This document shows, piece after piece, positions 38,976 through 48,121 of a stretch of DNA of 64,000 nucleotides (positions within the stretch are counted from its first letter, which is position 1; every line of letters begins with the position of its first letter). Origin of the DNA: Legionella steelei (GTDB lineage Bacteria > Pseudomonadota > Gammaproteobacteria > Legionellales > Legionellaceae). Position numbers and translations under genes: made by a program. The stretch is from contig NZ_LNYY01000019.1 in assembly GCF_001468005.1 (NCBI RefSeq), positions 901,688 through 965,687 of the forward strand, in the 5' to 3' direction. The notes below the pieces were generated by a model. The model was not told where the DNA came from. It was given only the letters and a program-made list of their open reading frames with translations, and did no database searches.

Positions 38976-40436
38976 CTAAAATTTCATCATTGAAGGGTCG
39001 TATGGTTTGCCATTAATGGTGAATTTACCTTGGTCCAAACTTGCTTCAATAACAAAATCTGTGCCTTGAACAGTAATCAGTCCACTTTGCTGTAATGCAT
39101 TGATTTGTTTATTTGTTTGCATTTCAGCTAATTGTTCAACAGTTGGAGCTGGTTGAGTTGTTTGAGCAGCAGTCTGGTTTGCTTGCAGTTGTTGTGTCAA
39201 AGTTTGTTGCAACTCAGGTTTTTTAGCAATTTGTTGAATCACTGATTGCTTCATGATTTCTTTCACTGCTTCTGCAGGAACTTGTAGCTTCGCTTTACCC
39301 TGGATCTTTTGCATCATTTCAAATGGATTAGCATTTTCGCCCTTAGGCAATGTTACAAAAAGGTTTCCTTCAATCTGTCCTTGGGGAATTTTGAAGCTCA
39401 GTTTAGAGATTTCAAACTCCGCACCTTTGTTAAACAATTTAGGCAGCTCAGGAAGCAAGGCAAGCATTGCTTGTTGGCGTTGCATATCATTACCATTTTG
39501 CATTGCAGTTGTTTGCTGATTAATTTTCGCCAACACATCTGCATCAAGATTTCTTAAAGCAACCTCCAGCTCACCTGGGCCATAATTTTGCCCATTTGCT
39601 AACATGGATTTTATAGCTACGTTAAAATGGGTATTAAACAGGTGCTGTTCGATGTCACTATCTGACTTAATTACCAGATCGTTAATTTCAAACAGTTTTT
39701 GATCCTTAACTAAAACATAGAAAGAAGGGAGTGTGAAGTTTGCATCGCCCAGATACAGGCCAGCAGGTGTTTCATGCAAATCATAGTCACTTGATACCTT
39801 ACTTAAGGTAATCTTGGTATCATCTTTAGTAGCATTTAAGCCATCTAGCTTAATTTTGCCTTCTACTTTGCCCATACCAGAAGACATCGTTGTGCTTGAG
39901 TCCATACCTAACCATTCGAAGCTACCAGAACCATCTTTTGCAATAAGCTTAAAGTTAGGAACTTTGAAATCCACAGTGCTTTCGTTCAGGTAATTAACGA
40001 AAATACTTAAATCCAACTGGGGCTTAACGGATTCTTTAGTGAATTGAGCATCAAATTGCTCATTATATTGTTCTGGAAATGGGAAAACTGATTCAGCATA
40101 CCCCAACCCAAAACGTAAACGGTTGTTAGCAAAAATAACAGGACCATGATGCACAGTTAGAGGCATCTCCATATTAAAGTCTTGAGCAGGAAGAGTTTGC
40201 GGTTGTCCATTTGCATCTTTTACTACACGTTCTGGAATATGTAAGCGCCATTTAATTTGGGCATCAGAGCTAAATAATCCTTTATGGTATTGCTCGATTT
40301 CAGCATATAATCCATTAGATTGATCAATAACTTCTATATTTTTTCTGATTGTTCTTTCAGTAAGAACCCCCATACCATAATATCCGCCTAAAATTAGAAC
40401 GGCCAGGATAATTACCAATCCTGTAAATTTTTTCAT
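38976..40436 (-). CDS. YdgA/DUF945 family protein
   Basis: A 486-residue protein anchored by an N-terminal membrane helix (about 5-25) with the rest presumably in the periplasm. The ATG at 40436 has GGAG six bases upstream; an ATG four codons earlier is a weaker alternative. It matches the DUF945 pattern: GYYGMGVLTERTIRKN near the start and long beta-rich repeats. The C-terminal third is Gln-rich. Function of the family is poorly defined; an AsmA-like envelope role has been suggested. Confidence 0.85.
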   Translation of the reverse strand: MKKFTGLVIILAVLILGGYYGMGVLTERTIRKNIEVIDQSNGLYAEIEQYHKGLFSSDAQIKWRLHIPERVVKDANGQPQTLPAQDFNMEMPLTVHHGPVIFANNRLRFGLGYAESVFPFPEQYNEQFDAQFTKESVKPQLDLSIFVNYLNESTVDFKVPNFKLIAKDGSGSFEWLGMDSSTTMSSGMGKVEGKIKLDGLNATKDDTKITLSKVSSDYDLHETPAGLYLGDANFTLPSFYVLVKDQKLFEINDLVIKSDSDIEQHLFNTHFNVAIKSMLANGQNYGPGELEVALRNLDADVLAKINQQTTAMQNGNDMQRQQAMLALLPELPKLFNKGAEFEISKLSFKIPQGQIEGNLFVTLPKGENANPFEMMQKIQGKAKLQVPAEAVKEIMKQSVIQQIAKKPELQQTLTQQLQANQTAAQTTQPAPTVEQLAEMQTNKQINALQQSGLITVQGTDFVIEASLDQGKFTINGKPYDPSMMKF

Positions 40437-40553
40437 TCTGTTCTCCATGTTATTAATTCGCACGCAGCAAAACTGCAGCTGAAAGTATAACAGCAAATAA
40501 CATTGGAGTGCGATAAGCTTATAAAAAAACAGTGATAACTATTTTTATATCAA

Positions 40554-40690
40554 TGAGGGCCGTTCGATTGAGTTAAAATGGGGTTTTCATTTTAGAGCAC
40601 CGAACCGCAGCATACACGAACTATGTGGGTATCGGAGCATATAAAACCATGTCATTTTGGCCAAGAGTGTCGAATTAGAAACAGACCTAA
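40554..40690. repeat. MITE-like palindromic element, copy 2 (degenerate ends)
   Basis: Read on the minus strand it aligns over its length with the element at 15019-15149, sharing CTCTTGGCCAAAATGAC, CTCCGATACCCACATA and the CATTTTAACTCAA block. The terminal inverted repeats have decayed. It lies between two minus-strand genes. Confidence 0.75.
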
Positions 40691-40703
40691 AACGCCCAAA
40701 GCC

Positions 40704-41999
40704 TTAAGCCTGCTTAACTGGTTTACAATATGTTTCTTTAACAGTAAACGCTAAAATGAGTGCAATAACGGAACAAACTGGCAATAGCTTTAAGCCCGCT
40801 TGAAAATCAGAAAGTAGTAATGTTTCAACATTATAGGCACGAGCACCAGAAACCATATCGACTAATCGACCAACCAAGGGCTGCATTAGCGCTCCAACAA
40901 AAATCGATATCATATTAGTAAATGCGATAGACGTTCCAATCACATTTCTATCATGTATCTCAGTGGACACCGCATAGGCAATAGCAACACCAGTGTTCGT
41001 TAAACCGAAAAGGAAGAACAGTAAATATGCTGAGTTTTGACCTAATGTAGGGGTAAATACAAATAAAGTTGTGAAAATTATGCCAAAAACTGCTGAAATA
41101 ATCATTAAAGGTTTACGGCGACCCATTTTATCAGAAAGCCAACCGGACAAAGGACCACTGATCCCCCAACCAATAAAAATTAATCCTGTAGCAAAAGCAG
41201 CAGCATGAGCACCTAGTCCCCGACCAAATTGTAAGTATGCAGGGCCGATTGCTTCACCAATCACTGCTGTTGGTCCAAATAAAAATCCAGCATATAAAGC
41301 ATTAAGCCAGGTTTGTCTGCACGATAATATAATTTTTAAACTCTGGAGTATGCTGAGCTGATTTACAGAACGTATTTCACTTCGATGCTCTCCCGGTTTA
41401 TCTTGCACAAATTGATATAATAAAGCTGCAAGTGCAATAAATAAGAAGGCAATGATCAACATACTGTGGCGCCATCCCACATTAGTCACCAGGAATGAAA
41501 CTGGCGCTTCCCCTGCTGCCGCACCAAGCATACCTAAAGCTTGCGTTAAACCAGCCAGTAAACCCAGCATTGTTGGAGGGAACCAAGATGTAGCTAATCG
41601 CAGTGAACAAACAAAAGCAAAAGCCGCACTAAAACCTATGAGCATTCTACCTATTGAGCCCATTAGCAAACTATCTGCAAGACCAAAAACACAACAACCA
41701 AATGCAGTAACTAATGACATCACTGTAAGTAGCCAACGGATGCTTATGCGGTCTACTGTGAGTCCCACAGGGATTTGCATTAAAATATAAGGGACATAGA
41801 ATGAAGCGGTTAAGATACCAAAGCCTGCTTCGTTAATTCCAAAATCAATTTGCAAGTAGCGATGCATTACTCCGGGTGCAACACGAGCCATATAATCAGA
41901 AAAATAGAACGCAGCAGCCAATCCCCATACTAACCAAGCAAACCCTAAATAGTTTTTTTGGTTATAAACTTCTACTCTAGACTCATGTATTTTGTTCAT
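40704..41999 (-). CDS. MFS transporter
   Basis: A 431-residue inner-membrane protein with twelve predicted helices, the loop 2-3 motif DRISIRW and the loop 8-9 motif DKMGRRKP. Legionella has a large family of such carriers (Pht transporters for amino acids and nucleosides) of this size, so a Pht-type nutrient importer is a reasonable guess, but the substrate cannot be read from the sequence. It is a single gene. Confidence 0.88.
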   Translation of the reverse strand: MNKIHESRVEVYNQKNYLGFAWLVWGLAAAFYFSDYMARVAPGVMHRYLQIDFGINEAGFGILTASFYVPYILMQIPVGLTVDRISIRWLLTVMSLVTAFGCCVFGLADSLLMGSIGRMLIGFSAAFAFVCSLRLATSWFPPTMLGLLAGLTQALGMLGAAAGEAPVSFLVTNVGWRHSMLIIAFLFIALAALLYQFVQDKPGEHRSEIRSVNQLSILQSLKIILSCRQTWLNALYAGFLFGPTAVIGEAIGPAYLQFGRGLGAHAAAFATGLIFIGWGISGPLSGWLSDKMGRRKPLMIISAVFGIIFTTLFVFTPTLGQNSAYLLFFLFGLTNTGVAIAYAVSTEIHDRNVIGTSIAFTNMISIFVGALMQPLVGRLVDMVSGARAYNVETLLLSDFQAGLKLLPVCSVIALILAFTVKETYCKPVKQA

Positions 42000-42396
42000 A
42001 AACTCTCTACGCTAATAAAAATCCTAATTGGCTTTGTTCCATTGAAGGGGTACTAACAGGTAGACACATCAAAAAACAAATCTCCAGGATAGAGCTTGTT
42101 AATATTCTATTTGCATTCCGAGTTCACTAGTACATCGTTAACGGTATGAAATAGAATCAAACCCTAATATACTTATCCAAAAAATGAGCAATAATTCTGC
42201 AAAACAAAACCTACATTATACTTGTGTTGTCATTTATTTCAACACATAGTTTGATTTCATTTTCATAGGTACAGAAAATGGTTATAATTTACTGGCATAA
42301 TTTACCCGCATTTACGTAAAAAAAATGTGTTATGTGTAGAAAGCCTTCCGAGGCAAAAATGCTGACAATTTGATCTAAATATTACTAAGGCTTAAA
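42000..42396. other. Gene-free intergenic region
   Basis: 397 AT-rich bases between a minus-strand and a plus-strand gene. It holds a TATAAT at 42283-42288 on the plus strand, without a convincing -35, and a short GCC-GGC dyad near 42340. Nothing else is seen. Confidence 0.5.
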
Positions 42397-42786
42397 ATGA
42401 ATGCTCTCGACCTTGCAATAAAAGAAGCGCTTAACTCCTCTGGAAATAACAAAGAGGTGAATAAAGCCTATATTGAGTTTATCAAAGCGAACTTTATTGT
42501 ACCTATTGAAAAAAACTCAGAAGATGATCAGCCTAATGTCTTGTTTTTACAAGAACAAGAACACCTTTTCCTCCCAGTTTTTTCTGAGATAAGCTATCTT
42601 GATACTTGGGCTGCTGACATAGCAAGCGAGATAAAACTTCTTAAATTATCGGGTGTCGATTTACTTAAGGGACTTGGTGAGAACGTAACTGTATGCCTTA
42701 ATATAGGCAGTGAAATATATAAAGAATTTAATCCTTCGGAAATTGCACGAATGCGATCTTTAGTACTAAAGTTTTTCAAGGATTAG
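42397..42786 (+). CDS. SseB-like N-terminal domain protein
   Basis: A 129-residue soluble protein. The segment NVLFLQEQEHLFLPVFSEI followed by DTWA, and the C-terminal CLNIGSEIYKEFNPSEIAR, match the SseB N-terminal domain (the enhanced-serine-sensitivity family, not the Salmonella translocon SseB). Function of the domain is unknown. Single gene with AAGG upstream. Confidence 0.75.
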   Translation: MNALDLAIKEALNSSGNNKEVNKAYIEFIKANFIVPIEKNSEDDQPNVLFLQEQEHLFLPVFSEISYLDTWAADIASEIKLLKLSGVDLLKGLGENVTVCLNIGSEIYKEFNPSEIARMRSLVLKFFKD

Positions 42787-42892
42787 TATATATCCTTCTC
42801 CCTTATGGGAGGAGGATATAGCAGAGGTTAAGCAGCATGAAACGACAACATGATGAAGCTACGTCCTCTTTAAGGATCCGCTAACTCAGAAT

Positions 42893-43270
42893 CTATGCCA
42901 CCAATTCAAATAATTGATATCCAACGATTGCTGAGGCTGCTATAGCGCCACTAATTTCGATAACCAGTGATAAAAAACTATGCTTATGATGGTGATACTC
43001 TTGATCATTTGCTGCACCCTCTTCGCTGACAGACAGTTCTTCAGCTTCGACAGCATTTAATTCAAATAAAGGCTGTTCACCTTCAATTGCGTCCCACCAA
43101 CCTTCTAGCCAATGCTCTGCTTGTTGAGTTCCTTTATGGAAAGGATTGTCCTCTTCAGCAACATCGGCACGTGCACATTCATAACCAAATGCATAGCTGT
43201 CTTCATAGGTTGGATGTTCAATGTTAAAACGTAATTTAATATGTGGTAGTAAGGCTGTTATGTCGTTCAT
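42893..43270 (-). CDS. letE: Probable transmission trait enhancer LetE
   Basis: A 125-residue protein. Residues about 22-65 (YEDSYAFGYECARADVA ... EHWLEGWWDAIEGE) resemble the ribosome modulation factor repeat pattern. An acidic linker and a histidine cluster (about 92-96) follow, then one C-terminal membrane helix (about 103-122). I assign letE because I recall letE following pdxH and the suc-sdh genes in L. pneumophila. LetE is reported to promote the switch to the transmissive phase there. The name rests mainly on gene order. Confidence 0.6.
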   Translation of the reverse strand: MNDITALLPHIKLRFNIEHPTYEDSYAFGYECARADVAEEDNPFHKGTQQAEHWLEGWWDAIEGEQPLFELNAVEAEELSVSEEGAANDQEYHHHKHSFLSLVIEISGAIAASAIVGYQLFELVA

Positions 43271-43720
43271 GATTATACCCTCTATTTATACAGTATTTTG
43301 CAAAATTTATACTGTTAATAATTTCTACATTTAAGTTAATTTTACGACTTTATGTTAACGCTTATTTACCAAATAAAAACATTTACTAATTCTTGACAAA
43401 TTTTTTTTAAACCTAGAAAAAATAACTTTGAAAATGAGTATAGTTGTTATTTCTAATATTAATGTTGCAATTACTATGCCAAGTTTTTTTTGTCTCTTTA
43501 AAAAGCACAAAAAATAGAGTAAGAACAAAAAGAAGGAAAAAATAGATACTTGTGGCAGAACTTAACTTCTTGCCGGCAAATTTTGCCGCCAGTACCGTTT
43601 CTACTTAATTTTGCTAAGTAGCGTTCAGATTCTATTACAGATTTTATGCGCAGTAAAAAATATATACAGAGCGAGATAGTAGTTGTCAAAATTAAACCAC
43701 CACCTCTGGTGCACTATCTA
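43271..43720 (-). promoter_or_regulatory. letE: letE promoter and long structured leader, or small RNA
   Basis: On the minus strand a perfect TTGACA (43689-43684) and TATATA (43666-43661) are 17 bases apart, giving a start near 43654 and a leader of about 380 bases before letE. Two hairpins follow early: CTACTTA/TAAGTAG near 43600-43625 and an arm pair around GGCAAAATTTGCC near 43573-43592. Several T-tracts lie downstream, so a short independent RNA is possible. A dyad ACAGTA...TACTGT (43290-43315) lies just upstream of letE. No gene is seen in these 450 bases. Confidence 0.45.
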
Positions 43721-44368
43721 CTATGGAGCCAAACGATGATGCTTCCATTGCCCATCGTGTTGATAATAACGAATTCTATCATGTAGACGATTATCTCGCC
43801 CTTGCCAAAACTCGATTTCATCAGGAATAACCATATACCCACCCCAATAAATAGGGCGGACTACAGGCTCTTGTCCATGTTTTTGAATTAAATCATTAAG
43901 GGAATTCTCTAATAATTCTCTTCCCTCAATTTCATGACTCTGTGGCGAAACAATCGCGCTGAATTGGCTTTTGATTGGCCTTGAGGAAAAATAAAGATCG
44001 GATTGTTCTGCATCAACTTGCTTGATTTGACCTCGAATACGGACTTGTCTTGCCATTTGCGGCCAATAAAAATTAAGTGCTACATGAGGATTATTTTGGA
44101 TATGTTTTGATTTTGTACTTTGATAATTTGTATAAAAGACAAATTTTCCTGCATCCAGTCCCTTTAACAAAACTACTCTAGAGTCGGGGTACCCACGATC
44201 ATCTACAGTAGACAGAACCATAGCGGTTGGATCATTTTTTTCATTTTTTAAAACATCTTCAAACCAAAGCTTAAATTGGACAAGCGGATCTTCTGGAAGT
44301 GATTTTTCACTTAAATTCAGATCACCATATTCACGTCTTATATCAGCAATACTTCGAAAATTTGTCAT
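43721..44368 (-). CDS. pdxH: Pyridoxamine 5'-phosphate oxidase
   Basis: FMN enzyme for the last step of pyridoxal phosphate synthesis and salvage. The 215-residue length is typical. Conserved segments are [36 protein letters not shown], the RGQIKQV strand and the C-terminal [13 protein letters not shown] motif that binds substrate and FMN. Confidence 0.97.
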   Translation of the reverse strand: MTNFRSIADIRREYGDLNLSEKSLPEDPLVQFKLWFEDVLKNEKNDPTAMVLSTVDDRGYPDSRVVLLKGLDAGKFVFYTNYQSTKSKHIQNNPHVALNFYWPQMARQVRIRGQIKQVDAEQSDLYFSSRPIKSQFSAIVSPQSHEIEGRELLENSLNDLIQKHGQEPVVRPIYWGGYMVIPDEIEFWQGRDNRLHDRIRYYQHDGQWKHHRLAP

Positions 44369-44432
44369 GAAATACCATAAAGTGAGCTCTGAATAGCGAA
44401 ATCATGTAAATCCAGAGTTATAGTGGGTAAGT

Positions 44433-44474
44433 GATACACCTGGATTAAGGCTTTTGCCTTAATCCAGGTGTATC
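44433..44474 (-). terminator. sucD: Perfect 19-bp hairpin downstream of sucD
   Basis: Bases 44433-44451 (GATACACCTGGATTAAGGC) are exactly complementary to 44456-44474, leaving a four-base loop, nine bases past the sucD stop codon. No U-tract follows, so it may stop 3' exonucleases and stabilise the suc mRNA, or terminate by another mechanism. Confidence 0.6.
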
Positions 44475-44482
44475 TGCATCAA

Positions 44483-45358
44483 CTACCAGCCTGTTACTTC
44501 GGCAATTGCATCACCTAAATCCGCTGGTGAACGAACTGTTTTTACACCAGCAGCTTCTAGCGCTTTGTATTTTTCAGCCGCAGTTCCTTTACCACCAGAA
44601 ATAATCGCTCCAGCATGTCCCATACGTTTTCCAGCCGGTGCAGTAACACCTGCAATATAAGAAACTACGGGTTTACTTACATGTGATTTGATGTATTCAG
44701 CAGCCTCTTCCTCTGCAGAGCCTCCGATTTCACCCACCATGATAATGGCTTGTGTCTGAGAGTCTTGCTCGAATAAAGCTAATGCATCAATAAAACTAGT
44801 TCCAGGAATTGGATCGCCACCAATACCAATACAAGTACTTTGACCAAAGCCTTTATCTGTTGTTTGCTTTACTGCTTCATAAGTTAGAGTCCCAGAACGT
44901 GAAACAATACCTACTTTACCAGGCAAATGAATTGAGCCCGGCATAATTCCAATTTTACATTCGCCTGGAGTAATAATCCCTGGGCAGTTGGGGCCAATTA
45001 AACGTGCTTGAGTATTGTTTTCCAAATAGACTTTTACTTGTAGCATGTCTAATACGGGAACACCTTCTGTGATACAAACAATTAATTGAATTCCTGCCTC
45101 AGCAGCTTCCAAAATAGAATCCTTGCAAAAAGGAGCTGGTACATAAATCACGCTGGCTTCTGCTTTAGTTTCTTCAACAGCTTCACGCATGGTATTAAAT
45201 ACCGGTAAACCTAGATGCTTCTGCCCACCTTTTCCTGGTGTGACCCCACCAACCATACGTGTGCCATAAGCTATCGCTTGCTCTGAATGATAGGTGCCTT
45301 GTTTTCCTGTAAAACCCTGGCACAGTACTTTAGTATGTTTATTGACCAATACACTCAT
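44483..45358 (-). CDS. sucD: Succinyl-CoA synthetase alpha subunit
   Basis: Couples succinyl-CoA cleavage to nucleoside triphosphate synthesis in the TCA cycle. The 291-residue protein has the CoA-binding N-terminus ([14 protein letters not shown]) and the active-site histidine in [11 protein letters not shown]. Last gene of the sdhCDAB-sucABCD run. Confidence 0.98.
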   Translation of the reverse strand: MSVLVNKHTKVLCQGFTGKQGTYHSEQAIAYGTRMVGGVTPGKGGQKHLGLPVFNTMREAVEETKAEASVIYVPAPFCKDSILEAAEAGIQLIVCITEGVPVLDMLQVKVYLENNTQARLIGPNCPGIITPGECKIGIMPGSIHLPGKVGIVSRSGTLTYEAVKQTTDKGFGQSTCIGIGGDPIPGTSFIDALALFEQDSQTQAIIMVGEIGGSAEEEAAEYIKSHVSKPVVSYIAGVTAPAGKRMGHAGAIISGGKGTAAEKYKALEAAGVKTVRSPADLGDAIAEVTGW

Positions 45359-45464
45359 TGTTAACCTCGAAATTTTTAGTAATTAACCTAAAAAACACCG
45401 TTGAATCTTAGTAAGCACTGTTAATGTACTTCATAGCTCGTAAATTCAACTGAGTTTTTTATGA

Positions 45465-46625
45465 TTAGGCAACAGCTGCCACAATCTTCTTCGCAGCATC
45501 AGTTAAACTGGTTGCAGCAATCACATTCAAATCACTTTTATTTAAAATATCAGCGCCGAGTTGCGCATTATTACCTTCAAGACGTACTACCACAGGAATT
45601 TTTACATCCACTTCTTTCACTGCAGCAAGAATACCATCGGCAATGAGGTCGCAACGAACGATACCACCAAAAATGTTGACTAAAATACCTTTAACTTTTT
45701 CATCAGAGACAATAATTTTCAATGCTTCACTGACTCGTTCTTTAGTCGCACCACCACCTACATCTAGGAAGTTAGCTGGCTCGCCACCGTGAAGCTTAAT
45801 CACGTCCATAGTCGCCATAGCCAAACCTGCACCATTTACCATACAACCAATGGAGCCATCTAAAGGAATATAATTTAATTCCCAGTCACTGGCACGATTT
45901 TCTCGTTCATCTTCTTGAGTTGTATCGCGCATACTTTTTAATTTAGGTTGACGATATAATGCGTTACCATCAATGTTAATCTTCCCGTCCAAACAAATTA
46001 ATTGTCCTGGCTTTGTTACAACTAATGGGTTGATTTCTAACAAACTCAAATCACACTCAACAAACATTTTACCCAATCCCATCATCAAATGAGTAAATTG
46101 CTTAATTTGCTCATCTTGTAGGCCCAATTTAAAACCTACTTCACGGCATTGGAATGGCATGACACCAACTAATGGATCGACAATAACCTTGAAAATCTTC
46201 TCAGGGGTCTCTTCTGCTACTTTTTCTATTTCAACACCACCTTCAGTCGACGCCATAAACACTACTCGTCGAGTTGCGCGATCAACAACAGCGCCAAGAT
46301 ATAATTCTCTACCAATATCACATGTTTCCTCAATGAGCACTGCATTAACTGGCTGACCATGAGCATCTGTTTGATAGGTCACGAGACGAGTACCTAATAA
46401 TGCTTTTACTGCTGCAGCGAGTTCATCTTTGTTCGCTACTAATTTCACACCACCAGCCTTTCCTCTACCGCCCGCGTGAACTTGTGCCTTAACAACCCAA
46501 CGATCAGTAGATAGCTGTGAAGCGACTTGTACTGCGTCTTCAACACTATAAGCTACCTCGCCCTTAGGAACGGGTAAATTGTAGCTAGCAAATAATTGTT
46601 TAGCCTGGTATTCATGTAAATTCAT
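45465..46625 (-). CDS. sucC: Succinyl-CoA synthetase beta subunit (ADP-forming type)
   Basis: The partner of SucD. The ATG at 46625 begins [20 protein letters not shown], the family N-terminus, and gives 386 residues; the frame is open nine codons further upstream without homology. An ATP-grasp domain with [15 protein letters not shown] is followed by a C-terminal ligase domain with [10 protein letters not shown]. It is 106 bases upstream of sucD. Confidence 0.98.
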   Translation of the reverse strand: MNLHEYQAKQLFASYNLPVPKGEVAYSVEDAVQVASQLSTDRWVVKAQVHAGGRGKAGGVKLVANKDELAAAVKALLGTRLVTYQTDAHGQPVNAVLIEETCDIGRELYLGAVVDRATRRVVFMASTEGGVEIEKVAEETPEKIFKVIVDPLVGVMPFQCREVGFKLGLQDEQIKQFTHLMMGLGKMFVECDLSLLEINPLVVTKPGQLICLDGKINIDGNALYRQPKLKSMRDTTQEDERENRASDWELNYIPLDGSIGCMVNGAGLAMATMDVIKLHGGEPANFLDVGGGATKERVSEALKIIVSDEKVKGILVNIFGGIVRCDLIADGILAAVKEVDVKIPVVVRLEGNNAQLGADILNKSDLNVIAATSLTDAAKKIVAAVA

Positions 46626-46813
46626 TGCAATTACCTTTCTAAAAAAAAGCAAAACCCGTCAAAGCTCATAAGTGTCAATTGATGCATAGTAACCTGGGCA
46701 AGTATAAAAACGCTCCCAGACTGACTATCGATGAATTAAAACTGCTGGGATCCAACATTGTCTTCACCCAGAGTACATTTATGTGTCAATACGAATCTCG
46801 CTGTTACATTTCA

Positions 46814-48031
46814 TTAAACATTAAGTAAAAGACGAGCAGGATCTTCCAATAATTCTTTAACACTCACTAAAAACTGTACCGAATCTTTACCATCAATCAA
46901 CCGATGGTCATAAGACAAAGCAACATACATCATAGGACGAATCACGATTTGTCCCTTTTCTACTACAGGTCTATCTTCAATTTTGTGCATTCCCAAAATC
47001 CCGGTTTGGGGTGGATTAATAATTGGCGTAGCCAATAATGAACCAAATACCCCACCGTTAGTAATGGTAAAGGTACCTCCTTGCATATCTTCCATTGCTA
47101 ATTTGCCTTGTCTCGCTTTTGTTGCTGCATCATTAATCGCCAACTCGATATTAGCCATGCTCATTTGATCTGCATCACGGATAACTGGGACAACCAAGCC
47201 TCGTTCAGTGGATACCGCAATCCCGATATCATAAAAGCCATGATAAACTACATCCTGACCATCAATAGAAGCATTGACTGCAGGAAAACGCTTCAATGAC
47301 TCAACAACTGCTTTGGTGAAAAAGGACATAAACCCAAGTTTAACGCCATGCTTTTTCTCAAAAGTATCTTTGTATTGAGCGCGCATATCCATTACCGCTT
47401 TCAAGTTGACTTCGTTAAAAGTCGTCAACATGGCTGCATTATGCTGTGCTTCCAATAAACGTTCAGCAATTTTAGCTCTTAAACGAGTCATCGGCACTCG
47501 GCGTTCTTCACGTAACCCCATAGGTGCACTTTGTGTTGGTTCTTTTTTGCTTTCTGCTGATTTAGATGATTTTTCTCTACTAGATTCTATATAAGAGAGG
47601 ACATCTTCTTTGGTGATACGACCATCCTTGCCACTACCTTGGATTTGTCCTGGCTGCAAATCGTGTTCTGCCATCATGCGACGTACAACAGGGCTAGTTG
47701 ATTTATCTTCCTTAGCACTTACTTTATCACCTTCTGCTTCATCACGCTCCTTCGCAGTTTCCGTTTTCTTTTCTTCTTTAGCTTCAGAGCCAGAACCTTC
47801 TTTTATTTTTGCTAATAACTGGCCAGAATTTACTGTATCACCTTCTTTAAACATGATTTCGGCCAGTATCCCATCAGCCGGAGCAGGGACTTCTAATACG
47901 ACCTTATCTGTTTCTAGATCCAGTAAATTTTCATCACGGGTAACTTTATCACCTACTTTTTTATGCCATGCAGCGACAGTTGCATCAGCAACTGATTCAG
48001 GCAAAACAGGTACTTTGACTTCAATAGACAT
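46814..48031 (-). CDS. sucB: Dihydrolipoyl succinyltransferase (E2 of 2-oxoglutarate dehydrogenase)
   Basis: Core of the 2-oxoglutarate dehydrogenase complex. It has 405 residues: a lipoyl domain with lipoylated K43 in [10 protein letters not shown]; a charged Lys/Glu linker (about 83-110); a peripheral-subunit binding domain (about 112-150); and a catalytic domain with HRLIDGKDS near the C-terminus holding the catalytic histidine and aspartate. Confidence 0.98.
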   Translation of the reverse strand: MSIEVKVPVLPESVADATVAAWHKKVGDKVTRDENLLDLETDKVVLEVPAPADGILAEIMFKEGDTVNSGQLLAKIKEGSGSEAKEEKKTETAKERDEAEGDKVSAKEDKSTSPVVRRMMAEHDLQPGQIQGSGKDGRITKEDVLSYIESSREKSSKSAESKKEPTQSAPMGLREERRVPMTRLRAKIAERLLEAQHNAAMLTTFNEVNLKAVMDMRAQYKDTFEKKHGVKLGFMSFFTKAVVESLKRFPAVNASIDGQDVVYHGFYDIGIAVSTERGLVVPVIRDADQMSMANIELAINDAATKARQGKLAMEDMQGGTFTITNGGVFGSLLATPIINPPQTGILGMHKIEDRPVVEKGQIVIRPMMYVALSYDHRLIDGKDSVQFLVSVKELLEDPARLLLNV

Positions 48032-48121
48032 GGTTATACCTTCTTATTTTATTAAATTCGTTAACACACTGTAATCTGAGGTCAAGACAAATCCATAGCT
48101 CAGACTACGATAAACTTAAAT

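Noticed and set aside
43393-43398. Perfect TTGACA on the plus strand as a promoter
   Set aside because: No acceptable -10 at 16-18 bases and no plus-strand gene downstream.
47610-48074. 154-codon plus-strand frame
   Set aside because: Mirror of the sucB lipoyl and linker region; Ser-rich shadow frame.
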